Shown here in pieces: positions 7,009-13,742 of a DNA stretch of 21,014 nucleotides (position 1 is the first letter of the stretch; every line of letters starts with the position of its first letter). Made by a program: the position numbers and the translations under genes. The notes under the pieces were generated by a model that saw only the letters and a program-made list of their open reading frames with translations, was not told the DNA's origin and made no database searches. The stretch spans positions 1-21,014 of IMG/VR virus record IMGVR_UViG_3300048694_000814. One strand, 5' to 3'. The DNA comes from a virus.

Positions 7009-8313
7009 ATGGCACAATTTCGCAAAGACACTCATCAATATTTGAATGACGGCAAAACAATATATGAAGTTGTTATGCTCGCAGACCAATATGGTAATCT
7101 TGTTGGTCCAGCTAATCCTTCTGGTACTTCTGTTGATGCGTTTGGTCGCGCCAGAGTTTCAGAACCATACACTCTCATGGATTCTTTTCATAGATTTGCT
7201 GAGAACAACAAAGTAAACACAGCAAATACAGCTGGTGGAACTTATAGTTTCAACTCAAATACATCTTCAATTGATTGTACGGTGACAACTACTTCGGGCG
7301 CTTCTGTTTATCGCGAAACCAAAAGAGTGTTTGCATATCAGCCTGGAAAATCATTACAGATTATGACAACATTTGTGATGAGCCCAATAAAAACAAATCT
7401 TCGTCAGAGAGTTGGCTATTTTAGTTCAACCAATGGTTTATTTCTCGAACAATCAGATGATGTATATTTTGTCAAAAGATCTAGTTTCACTGGCGCAGTT
7501 GTTGATACAAAAGCAGCTCAATCAACTTGGAATGTCGATAAGCTAGATGGTACAGGTCCATCCCTTCTCACATTAGATCTCACACAGCCACAAATTTTAT
7601 GGATGGATGTTGAGTGGCTTGGTGTTGGTAGCGTTCGTATGGGGTTTGTTATCAACGGTCAAATGATCCATTGTCACACTTTTCATCATGCAAATATTGG
7701 TCCAAAAGGTGCATATATGCAAACTGCTTGTTTGCCAGTTCGTATGGAAATTGAAAATACTGGAACAACAGCTTCAAATAGCACATACAAGCAGATATGT
7801 TCGACAGTTATTTCAGAAGGTGGTTATGCTCTTGCTGGGAAACCAAGAACTATCAGTACGCCGATTGTCTCATCGAGCACAGTTCAACTAGGAACTGCAG
7901 GAACATTCTATCCAGTTGTTTCAATTAAATTAAATTCTACAACTCTCGATAGTATTGTTATTCCAAAACAGATTAATGTTCTTCCAATCAATTCTGCCAA
8001 TTATCAGTGGAGATTGGTGAATGGAGCAACGATTACTGGTGGCGTATGGGCTAACGTAACCTCTGATTCTACGGTTCAATATAACACAAATGCTACTGCA
8101 ACAATGTCTGGTGGAGATGTATTGGATCAGGGATTCATTACATCTACTGTACAAGCTGGTGGTAATTTTGCACTAAACACTGAAAATTTGTTTCAATATC
8201 AACTTGAAAGAAATAGCTTTACCAGCACACCAACTACATTGACTCTTGCTGTAGCTTGTGGAACAGCAACATCTAATGCTGCTGGTTCTATTTCTTGGGA
8301 AGAAATCACCTAA
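7009..8313 (+). CDS. Putative virion structural protein
   Basis: A 434-residue protein starting two bases after the previous stop; the SD is weak (AGATAGGG). The N-terminus has QYGNLVGPANPSGTSVDAFGRARVSEP, then a region rich in Thr, Ser, Asn and beta-type sequence with FQYQLERN and SISWEEIT at the end. The 'DAFGRxRVSEPxTLxD' motif recurs in large structural proteins of marine T4-like phages, as I recall, and usually marks a beta-sandwich or jelly-roll virion protein. The middle part (KSLQIMTTFVMSP, VGYFSSTNGLFLEQ, WMDVEWLGVGSVRMGFVING, HTFHHAN) looks like a lectin or laminin-G-type sandwich. This suggests a capsid-surface or fibre-type protein. No membrane segment, signal or catalytic motif is seen. 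It is likely transcribed late from TATAAATA at 6925. Confidence 0.8.
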   Translation: MAQFRKDTHQYLNDGKTIYEVVMLADQYGNLVGPANPSGTSVDAFGRARVSEPYTLMDSFHRFAENNKVNTANTAGGTYSFNSNTSSIDCTVTTTSGASVYRETKRVFAYQPGKSLQIMTTFVMSPIKTNLRQRVGYFSSTNGLFLEQSDDVYFVKRSSFTGAVVDTKAAQSTWNVDKLDGTGPSLLTLDLTQPQILWMDVEWLGVGSVRMGFVINGQMIHCHTFHHANIGPKGAYMQTACLPVRMEIENTGTTASNSTYKQICSTVISEGGYALAGKPRTISTPIVSSSTVQLGTAGTFYPVVSIKLNSTTLDSIVIPKQINVLPINSANYQWRLVNGATITGGVWANVTSDSTVQYNTNATATMSGGDVLDQGFITSTVQAGGNFALNTENLFQYQLERNSFTSTPTTLTLAVACGTATSNAAGSISWEEIT

Positions 8314-8325
8314 AACGAACTTTCT

Positions 8326-8333
8326 TATAAATA
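8326..8333 (+). promoter_or_regulatory. Late promoter TATAAATA
   Basis: An exact TATAAATA in the 82-bp intergenic gap between 8313 and 8396, predicted to start transcripts near 8339 and leave a leader of about 57 nt before the 8396 gene. An intergenic position makes this one of the most credible late promoters here. The leader 8339-8395 has short complementary pieces (CCC/GGG near 8379-8386) but no fold I would defend. Confidence 0.78.
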
Positions 8334-8395
8334 AAATGTCAGCAGAAAGCTACGGCAGTCCTGCAATCAATGGTTAAGCCCACGGGAAACACCAA

Positions 8396-9316
8396 ATGCA
8401 AAATGAAGATACCAGTCTCCAATCTAGTCCTCAGCTAGCAATAGGCGAGCAAAGTGGGGTTGTCGTAGCCCTGTCTGGCAAACAAATTCTTTCTCTTTAC
8501 AAGAAATCAGAACAATCTGGAGTACCATTTGATACATTAAAGGAAGTGTATCAGAGAGGGTATGCCATTGACTTTTCAGAACAAACAGCGTATAATAGAG
8601 TTAACTCCTTTATAGCAGGTGGAGCAGCGCAAGAAATGGATAAAGATCTTTTAGAAAAACGTGGTCTTTGGGACAACATTTGGGCAAAGCGTAAACGTAT
8701 TGCCGCAGGTTCTGGCGAACGTATGCGTAAACCTGGATCAAAAGGCGCACCAACTGCTGCCGCATTAAAAGCATCACAGACAAAAGAAGAAGTTCAAGTT
8801 GATGAAGGTATGAAAGAAAAAATTGGTGGAATAATTCGTAGACAGAAAGAAAAAGACAGTATATTTCAAACTAGATCTGATATTGCTAAACTCAAAGCTG
8901 CACATCATGGAAGTAAAGATAATCCCAAAGATCAACGCAAATCAGAAAAATATGACGACTTCTATTACAAGCATCAGAAAAGCCCACACAATTATCGTGT
9001 AAAAGAAGAAGCAGATTATCACGAAAGTTACACTGGAGCCGAAAAGGTTTCAAAGAACCCAAATGACCCATCAAATCGTTTTATCGGAACTACTTCTCTT
9101 ACCGACACTTTCAAGAAAGCAACTCCTGGCCAATCTTCTACACTTTCAACAATCAAGAAAGTAGTAAAGGAAATGACTGTACCAGCTGGAACAACTGGTA
9201 AGCGTAAAGAGTGGAATCCACCAATGGTTGGTATTCGTATGGCATCAGGTAAAATTGAAAAACATCCACCTGGAAAGAGCGGAAGCTCTGGCGGTGGTGG
9301 TAATGGAGGGGAATAA
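8396..9316 (+). CDS. Putative head or internal structural protein with GSGERMRKPGSKGAPTA motif
   Basis: A 306-residue, strongly basic protein. ATG 8396 has no clear SD; the frame continues upstream only to TAA 8375. Residues 29-60 form a small helical unit (KQILSLYKKSEQSGVPFDTLKEVYQRGY), and residues 91-120 contain LWDNIWAKRKRI, GSGERMRKPGSKGAPT. I know this 'AKRxRIxxGSGERMRKPGSKGAPT' block as a recurrent motif in structural proteins of T4-like marine phages; its role is not known. EEVQVDEG at 131-139 is related to the repeated EEAEQIDE motif in the 10996 gene and offers a V-D-E cleavage site. The C-terminus ends in a Ser/Gly linker (SGSSGGGGNGGE). The head-block setting and basic composition suggest a DNA-contacting capsid protein. 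Confidence 0.78.
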   Translation: MQNEDTSLQSSPQLAIGEQSGVVVALSGKQILSLYKKSEQSGVPFDTLKEVYQRGYAIDFSEQTAYNRVNSFIAGGAAQEMDKDLLEKRGLWDNIWAKRKRIAAGSGERMRKPGSKGAPTAAALKASQTKEEVQVDEGMKEKIGGIIRRQKEKDSIFQTRSDIAKLKAAHHGSKDNPKDQRKSEKYDDFYYKHQKSPHNYRVKEEADYHESYTGAEKVSKNPNDPSNRFIGTTSLTDTFKKATPGQSSTLSTIKKVVKEMTVPAGTTGKRKEWNPPMVGIRMASGKIEKHPPGKSGSSGGGGNGGE

Positions 9317-9669
9317 TGACAGTTAGTTTCAGACAATATATCGCTGAGTGTGGTGGTAAAAATTGTAACTGTACCTGCGAAAGTGAAATCGAAGAAGCAG
9401 AAAACTGGCAGAGATCAAAGTATAAGAATCCAGAAGGTGGATTAACAAAAGCTGGTGTCATGGCTTATCGTCGTGAACATCCAGGTTCAAAGTTACAAAC
9501 AGCTGTTACTACAAAACCATCTAAGCTAAAGAAGGGGTCAAAAGCAGCTAATCGTCGTAAGTCATTTTGTGCTCGTATGGGTGGTATGAAGAAAAGATTA
9601 ACATCAGCTAAGACAGCACGTGATCCTGATTCACGTATTAACAAGGCATTAAGAAAGTGGAACTGCTAA
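9316..9669 (+). CDS. Small basic Cys-containing phage protein (DUF6321-like)
   Basis: A 117-residue protein. The start ATG overlaps the upstream stop (TAATG), with a strong SD GGAGGGG around 9305-9311. Residues 1-11 (MTVSFRQYIAE) look like a capsid-targeting leader with an I-A-E cleavage site. Next is a Cys cluster, C12, C17, C19, C21, that could bind metal. Residues 40-117 hold the conserved basic domain GGLTKAGVMAYRREHPGSKL, then TTKPSKLKKGSKAANRRKSF, and the ending ALRKWNC. I recall this 'GLTxxGxxAYRREHPGSKLQTAVT...KRRKSFCARM' domain as a phage family of unknown function (DUF6321). The Lys/Arg content is consistent with nucleic-acid binding. The domain recurs in many phage genomes, and role and location are inferred. 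Confidence 0.85.
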   Translation: MTVSFRQYIAECGGKNCNCTCESEIEEAENWQRSKYKNPEGGLTKAGVMAYRREHPGSKLQTAVTTKPSKLKKGSKAANRRKSFCARMGGMKKRLTSAKTARDPDSRINKALRKWNC

Positions 9670-10274
9670 ACTTTAAACAATTTATTGACGAAGAAAGCAA
9701 AGGTACATTACATGTTGTTGATATAGACGACACTCTATTTCATACAACAGCAAGAGTTCGTGTAAGAAATTCAAAAGGTAAAATCATTCGTTATTTGAGT
9801 AACTCAGAGTTCAATAATTATAAGTTGAAGCCTGGACAAAAGTTTGATTTTAAAGAGTTCAAAAGTGCTAAGAAGTTTAGAGATGAGTCTAAGCCAATTA
9901 CACCGATGATCAATAAAATGAAGAAGATGCATAAGAATCCAAGAAGCAAAGTTATTATCAATACAGCAAGAGCAGACTTTGATAATAAGAATGAGTTTCT
10001 GAATAAGTTTCGTGATCATGGAGTAGATATTGATAAGATCCATGTTCATAGAACAGGTAATGATCCTAGCGATGCATTACCAGCTGATAAGAAGGTAAAG
10101 GTAATTAAACAGTATATTGACAAGCATGATCATAAAAAAGTAGTGATGTATGATGACAGTAAGACTAATCTGAAAGCACTACTAAATATGAAAAGGGAAT
10201 ACCCTAACGTAAAGTTTATCGCATTTCATGTAAAAACTGATGGCTCGATGAGCCGATATAATGGAGAAAAATAA
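9657..10274 (+). CDS. HAD-superfamily phosphatase (polynucleotide 3'-phosphatase-like)
   Basis: A 205-residue HAD hydrolase. The start is GTG 9657, overlapping the previous gene by 13 bases, with AAGG at 9643-9646; CTG 9663 is another possibility. Motif I is DIDDT at 22-26 (nucleophile D22, acid D24), motif II is NTARAD with T103, the motif III Lys is among K145-K148, and motif IV is YDDS with D166-D167. The spacing and the 'PMxxxM...TARAD' region resemble the phosphatase module of T4 polynucleotide kinase, which removes 3'-phosphates from RNA or DNA, but the substrate cannot be fixed from motifs. The N-terminus LLNFKQFIDE resembles the capsid-targeting leaders on neighbouring genes. No kinase domain is present. 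Confidence 0.85.
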   Translation: MELLNFKQFIDEESKGTLHVVDIDDTLFHTTARVRVRNSKGKIIRYLSNSEFNNYKLKPGQKFDFKEFKSAKKFRDESKPITPMINKMKKMHKNPRSKVIINTARADFDNKNEFLNKFRDHGVDIDKIHVHRTGNDPSDALPADKKVKVIKQYIDKHDHKKVVMYDDSKTNLKALLNMKREYPNVKFIAFHVKTDGSMSRYNGEK

Positions 10275-10561
10275 TGGGAAGTAATATGATTGAAAATTTG
10301 TTTGGACTCGCTGTTTTTGCTGGTATCGTCTATGTGATTTATAGATTGTTATTTGCAAAGAATGATGTTGAGAAAGCTGTTGAAGTAAAGGACGTTTCTG
10401 CTCCTGTTGCTGCGCCTGTGGCTCCTAAAGTTGAGGAACCAAAAAAGCCAGCAGCAAAGAAAGCAGCTCCAAAAGCTAAACCAGCTGCAGAAAAGAAATC
10501 AAAAGAAACACCAGCAAAACCTGCTGCAAAAAAGACAACAAGGGTAAAGAAGAATGGATAA
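10274..10561 (+). CDS. Single-pass membrane protein with histone-H1-like Lys/Ala/Pro tail
   Basis: A 95-residue product whose ATG overlaps the previous stop (TAATG). Residues 8-27 (NLFGLAVFAGIVYVIYRLLF) form one membrane helix with a short N-terminal end. From about residue 40 the protein is almost only Ala, Lys, Pro and Val (PAAKKAAPKAKPAAEKKSKE and similar), like the tails of bacterial histone-H1-like and AlgP-type proteins or the periplasm-spanning linkers of TonB-type proteins. It could tether DNA to the membrane or span the periplasm, for example in lysis. Nothing in the sequence decides between these. Its stop lies inside the start of the Dps gene (8-bp overlap). Confidence 0.78.
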   Translation: MGSNMIENLFGLAVFAGIVYVIYRLLFAKNDVEKAVEVKDVSAPVAAPVAPKVEEPKKPAAKKAAPKAKPAAEKKSKETPAKPAAKKTTRVKKNG

Positions 10562-10991
10562 ATTAATTGAGCAAATGAAGGTAGCGTTAGCTTCTACCTT
10601 TGCTTTCTATTTGAAGGCTCATAACTTTCATTGGAATGTGGAAGGTGCAAACTTTCCACAGTACCACAGCTTTTTCGAAGGCATTTATACTGATGCATGG
10701 GGAGCTGTAGATGGAATTGCTGAGCATCTTCGTACATTGGGTGCATATGCTCCAGGTTCATTTGCTCGATATTTAGATCTTTCTATTGTAAAAGATGAAG
10801 TTAATATTCCTACAGCCATGTCTATGGTTACAAAGTTGCTTGCTGATAATGAAGCTATTATTGAGCAACTAACAGAAACTCAGGCGCTTGCAGAATCAAA
10901 TAAAAAAATGGGTTTAGCAAATTATCTTCAAGATCGCATCGATGCTCATGAAAAAAATGGCTGGATGCTGAGATCAATTTTAAAGGTATAA
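10554..10991 (+). CDS. dps: Dps-like ferritin family protein
   Basis: Dps proteins form 12-subunit shells that oxidise Fe(II) with H2O2 and often bind DNA, so protecting it. This 145-residue product has the full family signature: HNFHWNVEG at 23-31, FPQYHSFFEGIY at 34-45, DGIAEHLRTLG at 53-63 and DRIDAHEKNGWMLRSIL at 127-143. The inter-subunit ferroxidase ligands are all present with canonical spacing: H26, H38, D53, E57. The N-terminus is short, with only a few Lys, so DNA binding through an N-tail is not obvious. The C-terminus ends soon after the last helix. It overlaps the gene for the Lys-rich membrane protein by 8 bp, and the two may be translationally coupled. Confidence 0.93.
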   Translation: MDKLIEQMKVALASTFAFYLKAHNFHWNVEGANFPQYHSFFEGIYTDAWGAVDGIAEHLRTLGAYAPGSFARYLDLSIVKDEVNIPTAMSMVTKLLADNEAIIEQLTETQALAESNKKMGLANYLQDRIDAHEKNGWMLRSILKV

Positions 10992-10995
10992 TCAA

Positions 10996-12579
10996 ATGTC
11001 AAATTATCGCAGCTTAGAACATAAAATCAGAGACTTGATGCAGGAGTCAGCAAATCGTAATACTGCTGCGCGCATGAAGGTAAAGAACGTTGGTCGTCCA
11101 GAAGATGATCCAAAAAATGCTGATACAACTAAGCTAGCGAAGCAAGCTGAAATCAAGACAAAAATTATCGATGAAGCTGCTCGTAAAGTAAAAGAAGATG
11201 ATCAAACAGATGATGCTATCAACAGAATCAATGCTGTTGCTGGTAATCTAAAGCAAATGACATCTGAACCAAAGCCAGCTCCTACTTTACCACATGTCGA
11301 CGATCATGACATCGATATCGTAAAAACTGGTATGAAGAAGATTACAAAAGAAGAAGCCGAACAGATCGATGAGATTTCAAAAGAAACTTTGAAGTCTTAT
11401 GTTAAAGCTGTTGATAAGCGTGGAGAAGGCGTTAAGCGTGGTACTGGTTTAAATACAGCTTCGCAGAAAATTGCTAAGCAAGAACCAACTTCTACTCTTA
11501 AGAAAACTGTTGACGCTATTAAGAACACACCGCATGGTAAGATGAAGTCTAGCTCAGTTTACAAGTTTGGCGCATCTCATGCTGAGTTACAGAGAAGAGG
11601 CATGAGAGAAGAAGCCGAACAGATCGATGAGCTCGATCATCAGCAAGGTAGTATTCTTAATAGATATATCCGTAAAACGACAGACAACCCAAAACGTAAA
11701 GAAGGTCGTACACTTGCTCTCAAGAAGAGGTGGGGAGACAAAACATACGGACTTCCTGAGCCAAAGGTAAAAGCTGTTCATAGAGAAGAAGCCGAACAGG
11801 TTGATGAAGGTAATCCAGCTAACAAGGCAAAGAAAAATGCTGCTGTTTCTGATATCGGCGCTAAGAATAGAGATACTCACTATCTTGACAGAATGAATCC
11901 AAAGGTTGCTGATAAGATCCGTGGTCGTGAAGTAACACAGGGCAAAGATCGCCAGCAGCATAATGAAGAAATTGAACAGATCGATGAGTTAACTTCAAAG
12001 ACTCTAAAATCATATATTGAGAAGTCACGTGAAGTAAAGCCAGATGAAACACCTTTGAAGAGCTACAATCGTTTAGTTGGTGGTGCTCGTGCTGCAAGAA
12101 GAATAGATAAACAGTCAGAAGTAAAGGAAGCTTCAGATGCTACAGATACTGATTCTGTTAAACTCACTAAGAACAAAAAGCCAGACATGGATGACAAGGA
12201 CGCCAAGGAAATCAAGGGTGGCAAGACAGAAGTAATTATGAACCCTAAGACAGATGAGCGTCCAGAAGATTCATCTATGGAAGATAAGAAGTCACAAAAA
12301 GCAATGAAAGACGAAAACAAGAAAATAGGCGCTAAGAGCGGAGTAAAGGAAGAAACAATGTTAAAATCAGACAAAGCCTTTGGTCTGCCAGCAGACCTAA
12401 TCAACACAGTAACTGAAGCTCTCAAGGGCAAACAACACAAGATCGACGCCAACAAGAATGGCAAGATCGACGCCGAAGACTTCAAAATGCTTCGCGGTAA
12501 AAAAGGCATGAAAGAAGAAGTCGAACTATCAGCTGAAGAACTAGCTCGTATCGAAGAAATCGCAAAGAGTTTAAAATGA
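10996..12579 (+). CDS. Repeat-containing head/scaffold-like protein with EF-hand
   Basis: A 527-residue, highly charged protein with no clear enzymatic fold. It starts MSNYRSLEHKIRDLMQE, four bases after the Dps gene, with AAAGG upstream. Four copies of an EE-A/I-EQ-I/V-DE octapeptide sit at residues 119-126, 205-212, 264-271 and 324-331, ending in I/V-D-E, a good site for a T4 gp21-like prohead protease; the copies after E126 and E331 are followed by related segments (ISKETLKSYVKA and LTSKTLKSYIEK). KIIDE near residue 60 is one more such site. Near the C-terminus is an EF-hand loop at 484-495 (DANKNGKIDAED). The protein resembles the prohead-core or internal proteins of marine T4-like phages, which are processed to peptides during head maturation. 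The function is inferred. Confidence 0.8.
   Translation: MSNYRSLEHKIRDLMQESANRNTAARMKVKNVGRPEDDPKNADTTKLAKQAEIKTKIIDEAARKVKEDDQTDDAINRINAVAGNLKQMTSEPKPAPTLPHVDDHDIDIVKTGMKKITKEEAEQIDEISKETLKSYVKAVDKRGEGVKRGTGLNTASQKIAKQEPTSTLKKTVDAIKNTPHGKMKSSSVYKFGASHAELQRRGMREEAEQIDELDHQQGSILNRYIRKTTDNPKRKEGRTLALKKRWGDKTYGLPEPKVKAVHREEAEQVDEGNPANKAKKNAAVSDIGAKNRDTHYLDRMNPKVADKIRGREVTQGKDRQQHNEEIEQIDELTSKTLKSYIEKSREVKPDETPLKSYNRLVGGARAARRIDKQSEVKEASDATDTDSVKLTKNKKPDMDDKDAKEIKGGKTEVIMNPKTDERPEDSSMEDKKSQKAMKDENKKIGAKSGVKEETMLKSDKAFGLPADLINTVTEALKGKQHKIDANKNGKIDAEDFKMLRGKKGMKEEVELSAEELARIEEIAKSLK
11350..11988 (+). repeat. Four dispersed 24-nt repeats encoding EEAEQIDE-type motifs
   Basis: Copies lie at 11350-11373, 11608-11631, 11785-11808 and 11965-11988. 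The first two are identical over all 24 bases; the third and fourth differ at a few positions. All are in frame in the 10996 gene, spaced 258, 177 and 180 bp, always a multiple of three. The near-identity of nucleotides, not only of residues, suggests recent duplication or gene conversion of the segments. Confidence 0.85.
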
Positions 12580-13451
12580 AAACATTTAGTTCTTGGCTGA
12601 AAGAAAAGACTAAAGAGTCTATTCCTACAACTGCTGTATCTGCACCATTACGCGGAAACAATCAGGATTATACTGGTGTCGGCGTAAAGCATGATACAGC
12701 AGATTATACAATTTCAGACGAGAAAACACCACCAGATAGCTGGGAAGGTAATTCAGAAAACAAACGTATTGCTACAGTAAAAAAGTTGATCAAGCAAGAT
12801 CAACGTTACGGTGCGCTTGAAATGCCTCACTCAAAGATCAAAGAAGAAAATACCTGCACCTGCGAGGGTTTAGGATGTCAATGTTCTACTCAGATTAATG
12901 AGATTATTTCTGGTCAACCAATGTCTGGTCCAGTTCAGCCAAAGGTAAGTCAAGCTAGTGGTATGCCAAGAACAAAAACAGCTCTACAAAAGGTTACTGA
13001 TGCTCGAGTAAAAGCAAAAGAAAAAGCAGATCAAAAGCAAGACGAATTCAGAGCCAAGACAAGACAAAAGCAAATAGACCAAAGAAAACAGGCTGAAGAT
13101 AAACGTAAAGCTGCGATGGAAGAATACATCGAAGAAGGTCGACCGAAGAAAAATAAGACAGAGGAAGATCCTGGTTCAGAACACGTTATTATGCAGCTAC
13201 GTAAGGTAATTACTACTCGTGGTCAACATAAGGTAAAGCATGTCAGTGGTGAAACATCTCATGTTGATCCAGCCCATGCACATAAAATGTTAGCCCATCA
13301 TGACAATTTGAAAACATCAGCTGAGAAACAATCATATGCTGCTCGTTTACACAAAAGCGCATCTTCAATGAAAGATGCTATTGCTGGTAAACCAGAACAT
13401 AAACAACCGAAAGTTAGCCTAGCTGGTAAAATTACAGGAACTCAGAAATAA
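12576..13451 (+). CDS. Putative capsid-targeted internal protein with Cys cluster and coiled coil
   Basis: A 291-residue basic protein; ATG overlaps the previous stop (ATGA). It starts MKTFSSWLKE, close to the capsid-targeting leader of T4 internal protein III (MKTYQEFIAE), with L-K-E as the expected cleavage site. C94, C96, C101 and C103 form a CxCx4CxC cluster that could bind metal. Residues about 140-183 are a charged Lys/Gln/Arg/Glu helix, probably coiled coil, ending in YIEEGRP with another I-E-E site (185-187). Residues 195-291 (EDPGSEHVIMQLRKVITTRG, then SHVDPAHAHKMLAHHDNL) form a compact basic domain that I recall at the C-terminus of several marine T4-like phage proteins, without known function. 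The predicted role is a packaged DNA-contacting protein, as an inference. Confidence 0.8.
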   Translation: MKTFSSWLKEKTKESIPTTAVSAPLRGNNQDYTGVGVKHDTADYTISDEKTPPDSWEGNSENKRIATVKKLIKQDQRYGALEMPHSKIKEENTCTCEGLGCQCSTQINEIISGQPMSGPVQPKVSQASGMPRTKTALQKVTDARVKAKEKADQKQDEFRAKTRQKQIDQRKQAEDKRKAAMEEYIEEGRPKKNKTEEDPGSEHVIMQLRKVITTRGQHKVKHVSGETSHVDPAHAHKMLAHHDNLKTSAEKQSYAARLHKSASSMKDAIAGKPEHKQPKVSLAGKITGTQK

Positions 13452-13708
13452 TGCCGATAATTTTTAAAAATGAAATGGCTGATCCTAATAGACGAGCGCA
13501 AGAGCAAGCTAGATTAGAAGAGGCTGCTGTCGCTCGTCCTATTGTTATGAGTGAGCAGCCAGTTGTTGAAGAGTCAGTAAACGAACAGCCTGAGCAACCC
13601 ACTTCAACAAATGTTGGTCATCACACAGTAGTTATCGGTGGTAAAGAAAAGAAAATCGCAAAAAACTCAGCTTATCTTCTTGATATGATTACATTAGAAA
13701 AAGAATAA
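13451..13708 (+). CDS. Small hypothetical phage protein
   Basis: An 85-residue protein starting in a TAATG overlap with the previous gene. It is acidic and Pro/Val/Glu-rich in the middle (VVEESVNEQPEQPTS), with a short final domain VGHHTVVIGGKEKKIAKNSAYLLDMITLEKE. That ending, 'HTVxIxGKEKxIxxNSAYLLDxIxLEKE', reads as a small conserved unit but I cannot name a family. No targeting leader, membrane segment or catalytic residue is visible. The AATAAATA element begins at 13704 and overlaps its stop codon, so it is the last gene of the head block before the surface-protein genes. Confidence 0.72.
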   Translation: MPIIFKNEMADPNRRAQEQARLEEAAVARPIVMSEQPVVEESVNEQPEQPTSTNVGHHTVVIGGKEKKIAKNSAYLLDMITLEKE

Positions 13709-13711
13709 ATA
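13704..13711 (+). promoter_or_regulatory. Likely late promoter AATAAATA
   Basis: AATAAATA, one base from TATAAATA; cyanophage late promoters are described as NATAAATA. It is just upstream of the 13743 gene with predicted start near 13717, leaving a short leader that carries a strong SD. Confidence 0.55.
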
Positions 13712-13728
13712 ATAAAAACAGTTTCCGT

Positions 13729-13734
13729 AGGAGG
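13729..13734 (+). promoter_or_regulatory. Strong Shine-Dalgarno AGGAGG
   Basis: AGGAGG, a full match to the anti-SD core, lies eight bases ahead of ATG 13743 and is the strongest ribosome binding site I noticed in the window. It implies high translation of the structural protein that follows. Confidence 0.8.
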
Positions 13735-13742
13735 ATAATTTA

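Noticed and set aside
8336-8377. A 13-codon mini-ORF (MSAESYGSPAING) in frame with the 8396 gene, suggesting a leader peptide or stop readthrough
   Set aside because: Its ATG lies before the predicted late transcript start (about 8339), and no SD precedes it. The in-frame continuation may be chance or an old longer start.
12063-12509. A 148-codon open frame on the minus strand
   Set aside because: It is the antisense shadow of the Lys/Glu-rich 10996 gene, gives a hydrophobic Ser/Leu-rich product without domain features, and has no RBS context.
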